Part shown: one piece after another, positions 1 through 8,233 of the stretch
Numbering within the stretch: position 1 is the first letter of the stretch
Layout: each line of letters begins with the position of its first letter
DNA from: Rhizobium chutanense
Lineage (GTDB): Bacteria; Pseudomonadota; Alphaproteobacteria; Rhizobiales; Rhizobiaceae
Length of the DNA stretch: 64,000 bases
NCBI RefSeq assembly: GCF_002531935.1
Contig: NZ_NWSV01000005.1
Coordinates: forward strand, 62,001 to 126,000
Direction of reading: 5' to 3'
The notes under the pieces: model-generated
Told to the model about the DNA's origin: nothing
Database searches by the model: none
What the model saw: only the letters and a program-made list of their open reading frames with translations
Position numbers and translations under genes: made by a program

Positions 1-1
1 G

Positions 2-2884
2 GTGTCGATCAACGTCACCTTCAAACTGGAGAAGGACAGCGAAACGGCCCTGAACGAGGTCCGCAACGCCGTGGACAGCGCCAAGGCGGATCTGCCGGCG
101 CAGATGCAGTCGCCGAGCGTTACCAAGGTTACCGTGCAGAATTCGGCGCTGGTCACCTATGCCGTCCGGTCCACCGCCCTCAATGAAACCGAGCTTTCCT
201 GGTTTATCGACAACGATCTGACCAAGGCGCTGCTGTCGGTATCGGGCGTCGGACAGGTCAACCGCATCGGCGGCATCGACCGCGAGGTCCACGTCGATCT
301 CGATCCGACGACGATGGCCGCGTTCGGCGTCACGGCGACCACTGTGTCGGCGCAGTTGAAATCGGTGCAGGCCGATACGTCGGGCGGCCTCGGAGAAGTC
401 GGCGGCACCCGTCAGACATTGCGCACGCTCGGCGCCGTCGCCTCGGTCGATGCCCTGAAGGAACTTAGAATTCCCCTGGCCAACGGCCAGCAGGTTCGCC
501 TCGACGACGTCGCATCCGTCACCGACAGCTTCGCCGAGCGATCCTCGATGGCCTATCTCGACGGCAAACCGGTAATCGCGGTCGAGATCAAGCGCTCGAA
601 CGGCTTTTCGGACAGCGGTGTCGCCGCCGATGTCGACAAGGCCATGAAAGCGTTCGCGGCCAAGCATGCCAACGTGCAGATCGAGGAGGCCTACAGCACG
701 CTCGGGCCGATCATCGACAACTATAATGGCTCGATGCACATGCTGTACGAAGGGGCGATCCTGGCGATCGTCGTCGTCTGGCTCTTCCTGCGGGACTGGC
801 GCGCGACGGTCCTGTCGGCCGTGGCGCTGCCATTGTCCGTCATACCGACCTTCCTCGTCATGTATCTGGCCGGCTTCAGCCTGAATATCGTCACCCTGCT
901 TGCGCTGTCGCTCGTCGTCGGCATCCTCGTCGACGACGCCATCGTCGAAGTCGAGAACATCGCCCGCCACCTGCAGATGGGCAAGCGGCCGATCGACGCG
1001 GCTCTGGAAGCGGCCGACGAGATCGGGCTCGCCGTCATCGCCACCACCTTCACGTTGGTCGCCGTCTTCCTGCCGACGGCCTTCATGAGCGGCATACCGG
1101 GGCTGATATTCCGCCAGTTCGGCATCACCGCCGCCGTTGCCGTCCTCGTCTCGCTCGTCGTCGCACGCCTGCTGACGCCGATGATGGCCGCCTATTTCAT
1201 GAAGGCCCATCCGATAGAGGAGAAGGACGGCCGCATCATGCGCGCCTATATGGCAATCGTGAAGGCCGCCATGAACCACAGGAAGACCACGGTGGCGCTG
1301 ACCGCCGTCGTCGTCGCGCTTTCGCTCGCCACCATCCCGCTCCTGAAATCCGGTTTCCTGCCCGCTTCCGACGACGCGCGAGCCCAGATCACGCTTACCA
1401 TGCAGCCGGGCGCCACCATCGAGCAGACGGACGCCGCGACCAGGCAGGCCGCCGATCTCGTCGGCAAGCTGCAGGACGTGACGCATGTCTTCTCCGCGGT
1501 CGGTTCCGCATCCTCCGGCGGCGGCCCCGACACCAGCACGACGAGCAGCGTCGGATCGGCGACGATCGTCGCCGTGCTCTCCCCCATCGGCGAGCGCGAC
1601 CGCAAGCAATCGGAAATCGAAAACGACATCCGGCAGGCTCTCTCGGTCCTATCAGGCGTGCGGGTCGCGGTCGGCGGCGGCGGCAACGGCACGAAGCTGG
1701 AGATCACCCTTGCCAGTGACGATGCCAACGCCCTCGACAGCGCAAGCACCGCGCTCGAAGAACAGCTCCGCACGCTGCAGGGCATCGGCGCGGTGACGTC
1801 GACCGCGGCGAGACAAGCGCCCGAGATCCAGATCACCCCCGACTTTGCGCGCGCCGCCGCATTGGGGGTGACGTCGAGCGCCATCGCCGAGGCCGCGCGC
1901 GTGGCGACGAACGGCGATTATTCCGCCGATCTGCCGAAGCTCAACCTGCCGCAGCGCCAGGTTCCGATCGTCGTCCGCTTCAGCCCCGAGACACGCACGA
2001 AGCTCGACGACATCAAGAACATGCGGGTTGTGGGAACGAACGGCAATGTCGATCTCGGATCGATCGCCGATATCCGGATCGGCGGCAGCCCCTCCGAAAT
2101 CGACCGCATCGACCGGATGCGCAACGTCACCGTATCGGTCGAGCTCAACGGCCGCATCCTGGGCGACGTCAACCGCGAGGCGCAGGCGCTGCCGGCGCTC
2201 CGGCATCTGCCGTCGGGCGTCACCCTTGTCGAACAGGGCGAACTTCAGCGCAGTTCGGAACTGTTCCAGAGCTTCGGCTTGGCGATGGCGATCGGGGTGT
2301 TCTGCATCTACGCGATCCTCGTCCTGCTCTTCCACGACTTCCTGCAGCCGTTCACGCTGCTGATGGCTCTGCCGCTCTCGCTCGGCGGCGCGCTGCTGCC
2401 GCTGGTGATGACAGGAACCAGCTTCTCGATGTCTGCCGTCATCGGGCTGCTCATGCTCATGGGCGTGGTGACGAAGAACTCGATCCTTCTCATCGAATAC
2501 GCGATCATGTCGCGCCACCAGGGCATGCCCCGGTTCGAGGCGCTTGTGGATGCCTGCCACAAGCGCGCCCGGCCGATCATCATGACCACCATCGCCATGG
2601 CATCCGGCATGCTGCCGGTCGCCCTCAGCCTGACCGGCGGCGATTCCAGTTTCCGGCAGCCGATGGCGATCGTGGTGATCGGCGGCGTGATGATGTCGAC
2701 GCTGCTCAGCCTCATCGTCATCCCCGTCATCTTCACCTTCGTCGACGATCTCAATGAGGCACTCAAGCGCCTGGTGCGCCGGACCGAGCCTGATACCGCC
2801 GGCGAACAACCACATGCATCCAACGATCACGCCGCAATCAGTTTCAAGCCCGAACTTTCGAAGCGAGGGCAAGGTCCGAGATGA
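2..2884 (+). CDS. RND family efflux pump inner-membrane permease (AcrB/HAE1-like), 5' end outside window
   Basis: This is the proton-driven transporter subunit of a tripartite efflux pump. About 960 residues are visible; the family usually has about 1030, and the first visible residues already belong to the first periplasmic porter loop, so the start lies upstream of the window and the GTG at the edge is not the real start. Around residues 250-420 there are several hydrophobic helices, including the conserved TM4 segment VGILVDDAIVEVENI, whose paired aspartates are the proton-relay residues. A second helix bundle with LMLMGVVTKNSILLIEY follows near residue 815. It may form an operon with a membrane-fusion gene further upstream, which is not visible. 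Substrates cannot be inferred. Confidence 0.93.
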   Translation: MSINVTFKLEKDSETALNEVRNAVDSAKADLPAQMQSPSVTKVTVQNSALVTYAVRSTALNETELSWFIDNDLTKALLSVSGVGQVNRIGGIDREVHVDLDPTTMAAFGVTATTVSAQLKSVQADTSGGLGEVGGTRQTLRTLGAVASVDALKELRIPLANGQQVRLDDVASVTDSFAERSSMAYLDGKPVIAVEIKRSNGFSDSGVAADVDKAMKAFAAKHANVQIEEAYSTLGPIIDNYNGSMHMLYEGAILAIVVVWLFLRDWRATVLSAVALPLSVIPTFLVMYLAGFSLNIVTLLALSLVVGILVDDAIVEVENIARHLQMGKRPIDAALEAADEIGLAVIATTFTLVAVFLPTAFMSGIPGLIFRQFGITAAVAVLVSLVVARLLTPMMAAYFMKAHPIEEKDGRIMRAYMAIVKAAMNHRKTTVALTAVVVALSLATIPLLKSGFLPASDDARAQITLTMQPGATIEQTDAATRQAADLVGKLQDVTHVFSAVGSASSGGGPDTSTTSSVGSATIVAVLSPIGERDRKQSEIENDIRQALSVLSGVRVAVGGGGNGTKLEITLASDDANALDSASTALEEQLRTLQGIGAVTSTAARQAPEIQITPDFARAAALGVTSSAIAEAARVATNGDYSADLPKLNLPQRQVPIVVRFSPETRTKLDDIKNMRVVGTNGNVDLGSIADIRIGGSPSEIDRIDRMRNVTVSVELNGRILGDVNREAQALPALRHLPSGVTLVEQGELQRSSELFQSFGLAMAIGVFCIYAILVLLFHDFLQPFTLLMALPLSLGGALLPLVMTGTSFSMSAVIGLLMLMGVVTKNSILLIEYAIMSRHQGMPRFEALVDACHKRARPIIMTTIAMASGMLPVALSLTGGDSSFRQPMAIVVIGGVMMSTLLSLIVIPVIFTFVDDLNEALKRLVRRTEPDTAGEQPHASNDHAAISFKPELSKRGQGPR

Positions 2885-3003
2885 CCGCTCTCGCCGGGTT
2901 ATTGGCCAGACGGTCCCGCGCCCGATACGGACGACCCCTGGCAATCGTCACCCTCTTCGGTCGAGTTCCTCCCCCCGGAACAAGGCCGCGGGACGTATTC
3001 CCC

Positions 3004-3028
3004 CGCAGGCGGCCTCGCGCCGCCTGCG
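3004..3028. terminator. GC-rich stem-loop after the RND gene
   Basis: Arms CGCAGGCGGC and GCCGCCTGCG form a perfect 10-bp stem with a 5-base loop, 120 bases after the RND stop codon and just before the patatin gene. No T-run follows, so this may be a weak terminator or a messenger-stabilising structure. Confidence 0.4.
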
Positions 3029-3053
3029 CGTCCTGCCATTCGACGGAGACGGC

Positions 3054-4238
3054 ATGATGTCGGGCCTGCCGGCAACCAGGCGACTGGGGAGGAGCCTGGT
3101 GCGAACCCTTGCCGCCTTGCTCTCTTTCGCGCTTGTCCTGTCTGGATGCACCGAGATCATGGACAGGGCGCTCGATGCGAAGGAGGCGGAAACGGCTTCG
3201 ATTGCCGGTTATGGCGAGATCCGGACCTATCTCGATGCCCGGCTCGACGAAGCGCCGAAGGACATCCTCGATTGGGAACCAGCGACCAGGCGGGATCGCG
3301 TCGACGCACTGATGATTTCAGGTGGCGGCGCCGGCGGCGCCTTCAGCGTCGGCGTCCTTTCCGCATGGAGCATGATGAAGACCCGCCCTCGCTTCGATGT
3401 CGTGACGGGGGTCAGCACGGGTGCTCTGATCGCGCCTTTTGCCTTCCTCGGATCGGCCTATGACGATACTCTGGTGCATCTCTACACGAGCGGCGTTGCC
3501 GAAGAGCTCGCCCGCAGCAAGCGAGCCGGCGGATTGTTCGGCCCGAGCTTGCTCAGAGCCGATCCCTTGCGGCGAATGGTCGAGCAGTTCATCACGCCGG
3601 CAATCTTGCGGCAGGTTGCGGCCGAGCATTGCAAAGGCCGCCGTCTCCTCGTCCTGACGACCAACCTCGACACGCAGAGAGCCGTCGTCTGGAACATGGG
3701 CGCCATCGCGACCAGCGGCCGGCCGGATGCGCTGAGGCTGTTTCAGGACATCATGGTGGCCTCGGCAAGCATACCGGGCGTTTATCCGGCAGTGATGATC
3801 AAGGCCGAGTCCGGAGGACGCCACTTCGAGGAAATGCATTCGGATGGCGGCTCCGCCTCTCAGGTGCTGATACTCCCGCAGGCACTGCTGACGAGCTCCG
3901 ATCGCCTCGGACCGACAAGGCGGGCGACCGTCAATTTCTATGTGATCGTCAACAATGCGCTCATGCCCGAATTCGCCAAGACGCCCGACAAGACGCTATC
4001 CGTGGTCGCCAGAGCCTTCTCCATTTTCGTCAAATCCCAGACGCAGAGCGCGCTGACGGCCCTCTATAATTATTCGAAATTGACGGGCGCGCGCTTCCAT
4101 CTCGCATCGATCGACGTGCAGGTTCCCTATTCCATGCTCGATCCGTTCAACACCAACTATATGCGGGCCGTCTATAATCTCGGCTATGCGGAGTTCATGG
4201 CTGGAACCCTGTGGAAGGACAGCCCGGTTTTTCGCTGA
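3054..4238 (+). CDS. patatin-like phospholipase lipoprotein
   Basis: Predicted lipid acyl hydrolase of the patatin/RssA family, 394 residues. The start ATG at 3054 was chosen because a GGAG ribosome site lies just before it and it opens a lipoprotein signal: basic RRLGR, a hydrophobic stretch, then the lipobox LVLSGC with Cys32. The longer open frame upstream lacks such a signal. Catalytic hallmarks are the oxyanion loop GGGAGGAFSVG, the nucleophile elbow GVSTG and the dyad aspartate in SDGGS. A lipid-anchored envelope location is inferred. The gene stands alone after the RND gene, and its substrate is unknown. Confidence 0.88.
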   Translation: MMSGLPATRRLGRSLVRTLAALLSFALVLSGCTEIMDRALDAKEAETASIAGYGEIRTYLDARLDEAPKDILDWEPATRRDRVDALMISGGGAGGAFSVGVLSAWSMMKTRPRFDVVTGVSTGALIAPFAFLGSAYDDTLVHLYTSGVAEELARSKRAGGLFGPSLLRADPLRRMVEQFITPAILRQVAAEHCKGRRLLVLTTNLDTQRAVVWNMGAIATSGRPDALRLFQDIMVASASIPGVYPAVMIKAESGGRHFEEMHSDGGSASQVLILPQALLTSSDRLGPTRRATVNFYVIVNNALMPEFAKTPDKTLSVVARAFSIFVKSQTQSALTALYNYSKLTGARFHLASIDVQVPYSMLDPFNTNYMRAVYNLGYAEFMAGTLWKDSPVFR

Positions 4239-4276
4239 TCGAGCGACGCGTCGCCATGGCCAAAACACCTGCTCCC

Positions 4277-4289
4277 AACAATATTTGTT
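4277..4289. promoter_or_regulatory. inverted repeat upstream of parD-like gene
   Basis: AACAA-TAT-TTGTT is a perfect inverted repeat 32 bases before the antitoxin start. A possible -10 element (CTATAAG, about 4307-4313) follows. ParD/CopG antitoxins commonly autorepress from such palindromes, so this is a plausible operator by position. Binding is inferred. Confidence 0.4.
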
Positions 4290-4321
4290 AGTTCTTGTTG
4301 CCTGTGCTATAAGCCTGAAGA

Positions 4322-4597
4322 ATGAAAGCCACGAACATGCGCACCCTCACCGTATCCCTGACACCGCACCAAGCGGCTATGATGGAGAGCGCCATCGAGA
4401 GCGGCGGCTATGCCTCTAACAGCGAAATCGTCCGCGATGCACTGCGCCTATGGGCGCAGCGCGAGGAAGTCCGGCAGATGGAGCTGGCCAGCCTGAAAAA
4501 GGCTTACGACGAAGGCATGGCCAGCGGCGAAGGCCGCGCAGTCGATGCGGATACGCTGCTGGCAGAATTGAAGGCGGAAGCCCGCAGGCGTGGCTAA
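4322..4597 (+). CDS. parD: ParD-type antitoxin (ribbon-helix-helix)
   Basis: Antitoxin of a type II ParDE toxin-antitoxin module, 91 residues. The N-terminal half (MRTLTVSLTPHQAAMMESA) is a typical ribbon-helix-helix strand-helix start, followed by SNSEIVRDALRLW, the conserved second helix of ParD proteins. The charged C-terminal tail is the usual toxin-binding region. An internal ATG at 4337 is an alternative start. The stop codon overlaps the toxin start by 8 bases, which implies translational coupling. The paired toxin appears damaged, so the antitoxin may be a relic or an anti-addiction antitoxin. Confidence 0.85.
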   Translation: MKATNMRTLTVSLTPHQAAMMESAIESGGYASNSEIVRDALRLWAQREEVRQMELASLKKAYDEGMASGEGRAVDADTLLAELKAEARRRG

Positions 4598-4802
4598 GTA
4601 TCTCCTCAGCCCTCGTGCCGAAGAAGATTTGCGCGATATCTGGCGCGCAATTGCGCCTGACAACGAACGCCCCGAACTCAGCCCCACAGCGCGGATTCTG
4701 ATCGAGGGGCGCTATATCGCCATCTATGAGCCAATGCCCTACGGCATCTTCGTGGTGGCCGTCGTCTACGGCCCCCGCGATATTGAAAATTGGCTGGCCT
4801 AA
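4590..4802 (+). pseudogene. parE: ParE-type toxin, apparently internally deleted
   Basis: The 70-residue frame begins with GTG inside the antitoxin stop region. Its first part (YLLSPRAEEDLRDIWRAIAPDNER) and last part (ARILIEGRYIAIYEP through VVYGPRDIENWL) match the two ends of ParE gyrase toxins. Family members are usually 95-100 residues; here about 25-30 central residues, which normally form the second helix and the following loop, are missing, yet the frame is kept. The fold would lack a core element, so loss of toxicity is inferred. The gene runs into the end of the SDR remnant on the other strand. Confidence 0.7.
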
Positions 4803-4912
4803 TTTAACGGCCGTGCTTGGCGCGCCGCCAGGCTGAAGTCGATGCCCTGGCTCGATCCGGTGATCAGCGCCCGTTTGCCAGTGAGATCGAACAGTTCAAG
4901 ACCCTTTGGCAC
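4799..4912 (-). pseudogene. short-chain dehydrogenase N-terminal remnant (gluconate 5-dehydrogenase-like)
   Basis: Read on the minus strand from a GTG at 4912, 37 codons encode LFDLTGKRALITGSSQGI, the unmistakable first strand and cofactor loop of SDR enzymes such as gluconate 5-dehydrogenase. The reading then degenerates and stops at 4799. The last glycine of TGxxxGIG is replaced by aspartate. SDR enzymes are normally about 250 residues, so over 85 percent is missing. The stump directly follows the enolase-superfamily gene and abuts the ParDE module, so it was probably the last gene of the sugar-acid operon and lost its body in a rearrangement. Confidence 0.7.
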
Positions 4913-4949
4913 GGCACCGCTCCCCGGCTCTTGCTGAACTTCTCGGGCG

Positions 4950-6341
4950 TCATGGCAATGGCGTCATCGCCTCGAAATCGGGCAGGGCGCCGCTGGCGTA
5001 GCCGACCGCCCCGAGCGAACCGATGGCAATCCGGCCATCGCGGATCGACAGCAGCGGCCCCTCGGCACCCTGCTCGTAGAGATCGGGATGGGCCGCGGCA
5101 AAGCGCGCTTTTTCCGCCTGCGGCGCACCCTGCATGCCGGCGACATAGTGATGGCCGTTGCGCTCGACATGGGAAAGGCCGAGCAAGGATACCAGCGCGA
5201 GATCCTGCTGGACGGCAAGTCCGGCCTGGCAGGTCAGATCCTCGCCCGAGAGGAACAGGCCCGGCACGGTTCCCGTCTTGATGCGGATCGCCTTCATCAG
5301 CGAGCGATAGATGCCCTTGCAGGTTTTCGAGGAGACGCCGGTATAGCCGAGCGCCCGGGCGCGAGCGAAGGCCTCGTCGCCGTCGTCGCTCTCGTCGATC
5401 AGGAAGGGCAATTGCGCCGCGAGATCGCCCAGCGGCGTTTCCATAGTGATCGCGCGCGAGAACGGCTGTTCGACAAAGGCGATGGCCGCGCGCAGCCTGG
5501 CGAGCCGCGGCATCTCCTCGATCCGCGCCAGCAAGGCGGCGAGCTGTTCGGCAGAGCCGAACTGTTCGTTGCCGTCGACCGTCACCCGATAGTCGGGCAC
5601 GCTCTCCAGCACCGCGGCGATCCGCAGCAGGCGGTCGATATCGGCCTCGATCGCGCCCGAAAGCTTGATCTTGAACCAGCGATTGCCATAGCGCCTGATC
5701 ACCGCCTCGAGGCTTTCCGGCAGGCCGTCGTTAACGGGCCGGACGATATCGCCATCGCTGATCGGGTCGAGAAGCCCGATCGTATGCCGGGCCGAGATCG
5801 CACCGGCGGGGCGAAGATCGGCCAGCACCGCCGAGGCGGCATCCGCGCCGATATCGCCGGGCAGCATCGGGCCGCCGATGCCGATGAGATTGCCCCGCAC
5901 GGCCTCGAAGAAGGAAATGCCGGCAAGGCGGCAATAGGCGTCGAGCGCGGCGCGGGCGATGAGCGACGGGCCGAAGCCGGCGGCCAGCGGATTTCCCGGC
6001 AGGCGCCGCACCGTTTCCATCTCGTTCAGGCGGGCGGCGGCAAACAATGTCGCTGGTGCGGACGCTTCCAGCGACGCGGCGGCCGCAACGCGGATCGAGC
6101 CGCGCAATTGATCGACATTCTGCGCCGGCGTCAGTGCCGGGTTTTTGTCGAACCATTTCGGCACCATCAATTCGGCGGCGGCGCCGATCGCGGTTCGCCC
6201 CTCTTCATCCTTGACACGGACCCTGAGAAAGGCTTGCGGCGCCTTTTCAAGAGTGGCCGCGCCAAAGCGGAACGGCAGGCGCAGGCTGATATCGCGCTCG
6301 AAGGCGTCGATCTCAATGATTTTGATGCGTGGAGCCGTCAC
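4950..6341 (-). CDS. enolase-superfamily enzyme (mandelate racemase/muconate lactonizing type)
   Basis: Predicted acid-sugar dehydratase, racemase or epimerase that forms a Mg-stabilised enolate. Active-site signatures in order are KIKLSG (first lysine pair), VDGNEQF (metal Asp), FVEQPF (metal Glu), LIDES (metal Asp) and SSKTCKGI (opposite lysine). The paired lysines resemble the muconate-lactonizing subgroup rather than the His-Asp dyad of mandelate racemase. A GTG at 6341 preceded by GGAGG four bases upstream is the preferred start; an ATG at 6365 would add eight residues. It follows the D-2-hydroxyacid dehydrogenase gene and precedes the SDR remnant, which suggests sugar-acid catabolism. 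The exact substrate is unknown. Confidence 0.85.
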   Translation of the reverse strand: MTAPRIKIIEIDAFERDISLRLPFRFGAATLEKAPQAFLRVRVKDEEGRTAIGAAAELMVPKWFDKNPALTPAQNVDQLRGSIRVAAAASLEASAPATLFAAARLNEMETVRRLPGNPLAAGFGPSLIARAALDAYCRLAGISFFEAVRGNLIGIGGPMLPGDIGADAASAVLADLRPAGAISARHTIGLLDPISDGDIVRPVNDGLPESLEAVIRRYGNRWFKIKLSGAIEADIDRLLRIAAVLESVPDYRVTVDGNEQFGSAEQLAALLARIEEMPRLARLRAAIAFVEQPFSRAITMETPLGDLAAQLPFLIDESDDGDEAFARARALGYTGVSSKTCKGIYRSLMKAIRIKTGTVPGLFLSGEDLTCQAGLAVQQDLALVSLLGLSHVERNGHHYVAGMQGAPQAEKARFAAAHPDLYEQGAEGPLLSIRDGRIAIGSLGAVGYASGALPDFEAMTPLP

Positions 6342-6366
6342 GGAACCTCCGATGCTTCTGTCCATA

Positions 6367-7383
6367 TCATGCCATCCGGTCGAGCATGGCGCGGGTCACT
6401 TCGTGATGGAGCGGCTCGCGGCGCAGCAGCCGGCCGATCTCGTCTACCATCGCCTGCCCCTGAGCGAAATGCGCCTCTTCAGTGTGGCCGGCAGCATGCG
6501 GTGAAATGATGACATTGGCCAGAGCCGGGTCGCGGAAGGGGCTATCGAAAGGCAACGGCTCGTCGTCGAAGACGTCGAGTGCGGCCTCGATACGGCCGGA
6601 GCGGATCTCGGCGAGCAGTGCGGCCTCATCGACCAGCTGCGGGCGCGCGGTGTTGATGAACAGCGCGCCGGGACGCAGCAGCGCCAGTTCGCGGGCGCCG
6701 ATCATGTGATGTGTTTCGGGCAGGACAGGCGCATGCAGGGAGACCACGTCGGCCTGCGCCAGCATACCGTCGAGCCCGGCCTTGAAAACCCCGAGTGCCG
6801 CCGCCTCATTGTCGTCGAGAAAGGGATCGACGACCAGCACACGACAGCCGAAGGGAACCAGCAGGCGCATGACCGCCCGGCCGACATAGCCGGCGCCGAC
6901 GATGCCGACCGTTCTGGCGCCGAGCAATCTCTGCGGCACGGCGGCGCGGACGTCGAGCCATTCGCCGCCGTTGCGCAGCCGATGATGTAGCCGATGGATG
7001 CCACGCAGGGCGAGAAGCGCTTCGGCGACGACGAATTCGGCCACCGAGGCGGCAATTTTCGAGGCGGCATGGCTGACGCGAAGGCCGTCGTCGAACAGAC
7101 GCGCCGGGACCAGTGTGCGGACGCTGCCGGCCGAATGGGCGACGAGGGCAAGGTGCGGATGGCGCTGGCGCGCGGCGGCATCGAAGGGCGGCGTGCCCCA
7201 TCCGGTCAGGCACGCGACAGCGCCCTGTAACAGGTGCTCGACATCGCCGGCGTCGATTGTGGCATCGGCCGGCCAGCGCACATCACCAAGAGCATTCAAT
7301 TGGGTGATCGCCGCATCGTCCAGCATCATACGGCGGGTTTTTTCGGTCAGCAATACGGCGATGACGGGAGCCTGTTTGTTCAT
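6367..7383 (-). CDS. D-isomer-specific 2-hydroxyacid dehydrogenase, NAD-binding
   Basis: Predicted NAD(P)-dependent oxidoreductase interconverting a D-2-hydroxy acid and a 2-keto acid, 338 residues. The C-terminal half holds the Rossmann loop GIVGAGYVGRAV, the catalytic arginine in FINTARPQLVDEAAL, the glutamate in DVFDDEPLPF and the catalytic histidine in ISPHAAGHTEEA. The ATG at 7383 is four bases after the preceding gene's stop; the longer open frame upstream is antisense overlap without family similarity. Its place between a sugar epimerase-like gene and an enolase-superfamily gene suggests it handles a sugar acid. Confidence 0.88.
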   Translation of the reverse strand: MNKQAPVIAVLLTEKTRRMMLDDAAITQLNALGDVRWPADATIDAGDVEHLLQGAVACLTGWGTPPFDAAARQRHPHLALVAHSAGSVRTLVPARLFDDGLRVSHAASKIAASVAEFVVAEALLALRGIHRLHHRLRNGGEWLDVRAAVPQRLLGARTVGIVGAGYVGRAVMRLLVPFGCRVLVVDPFLDDNEAAALGVFKAGLDGMLAQADVVSLHAPVLPETHHMIGARELALLRPGALFINTARPQLVDEAALLAEIRSGRIEAALDVFDDEPLPFDSPFRDPALANVIISPHAAGHTEEAHFAQGQAMVDEIGRLLRREPLHHEVTRAMLDRMA

Positions 7384-7387
7384 GCTT

Positions 7388-8206
7388 CTACTCTTTCGCT
7401 GCGGCGACCAGGCGCCTGAGATGGGCAAGATCGGCGCGGACCTTGTCGAGCGCCTGTTGCCGGGGAACCCGGTATTGGGAATGCACCGAGAGAACGCCGG
7501 CAAATTCGGTGGCCACCAGATGCGGGACGATGTCGTTCCAGGGCACCATGCCTTCGTCGAGCCCGTACCAGTCCGAATGCCAAGCGCGCTGGCCGTCGGC
7601 TCCGTAAGCGCCGGGGAACCAACCGCTGTTCTTGACGCCCATGCAGCAGAACCACGGATCGAGAATATCGAGGCTCAGACGCCAGTCCTCGCTTCCCTCG
7701 CGAATGATCTGATTGGCCGGATCGGCATAGGCGCCGATCCTGATCGGATCGCGCCCGGCCAGCAATTGCATCGCCAGCGCGCCGGAACTGTGCAGGGTGC
7801 CGCCGTGAAGCTGGATGGTCAGTTTAATGGCGAAGCGTTCGGCCAGGCGCTCGAAACCGTCGAGATCACGCCGCGCCTCGTCGACCTGAACCTGCCAGCG
7901 CCGCAGCGGGTCGTAACGCCAGAAGCCAAGCCGGATCTGCCCGATGCCGGCCTCGCCGCAACAGCCGAGAAGCCGCGATGCGGCATCGTCGGGCCGCGTG
8001 GAATCGATCGTCGCCATCGGGGTGCGCAGGCCAGCCGCAGCAAAGAGCTTTGCGGCCTTGACGATCTCCTCCGGCCTGCCGGGGGAAACGGCGTGCCCAT
8101 CGCGGACGAGAAGATCGGCACAGTCGAAGCCCAGACCGGCGGTGATCTCAGCCGCCGTCTCGAGCGGTAAGCCCTCCAGGGTCTTGGTGAAATAGGCGAT
8201 ATCCAT
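7388..8206 (-). CDS. sugar phosphate isomerase/epimerase-like TIM-barrel protein
   Basis: A 272-residue xylose-isomerase-like TIM barrel (AP endonuclease 2 superfamily). These enzymes usually bind a divalent metal and isomerise or epimerise keto sugars. Candidate metal or active-site segments are TIQLHGG, GAYADPANQI and VKNSGW, followed by VLSVHSQYR near the C-terminus. It lies 27 bases after the GH39 gene and four bases before the dehydrogenase gene, so it is co-transcribed. It may process a keto sugar released by the glycosidase; the reaction is not determined by sequence. Confidence 0.82.
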   Translation of the reverse strand: MDIAYFTKTLEGLPLETAAEITAGLGFDCADLLVRDGHAVSPGRPEEIVKAAKLFAAAGLRTPMATIDSTRPDDAASRLLGCCGEAGIGQIRLGFWRYDPLRRWQVQVDEARRDLDGFERLAERFAIKLTIQLHGGTLHSSGALAMQLLAGRDPIRIGAYADPANQIIREGSEDWRLSLDILDPWFCCMGVKNSGWFPGAYGADGQRAWHSDWYGLDEGMVPWNDIVPHLVATEFAGVLSVHSQYRVPRQQALDKVRADLAHLRRLVAAAKE

Positions 8207-8233
8207 GGATCAAATCCCAGAGAAAGACGCTGT

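Noticed and set aside
1652..2944. Minus-strand open frame of 430 codons inside the RND gene
   Set aside because: It is antisense to a clear efflux-pump gene, is rich in His, Asp, Glu and Arg as GC-rich shadow frames are, and has no recognisable domain.
5088..6509. Plus-strand open frame of 473 codons
   Set aside because: It lies antisense to the enolase-superfamily gene and part of the dehydrogenase gene, both with full catalytic motifs, and itself shows only low-complexity composition.
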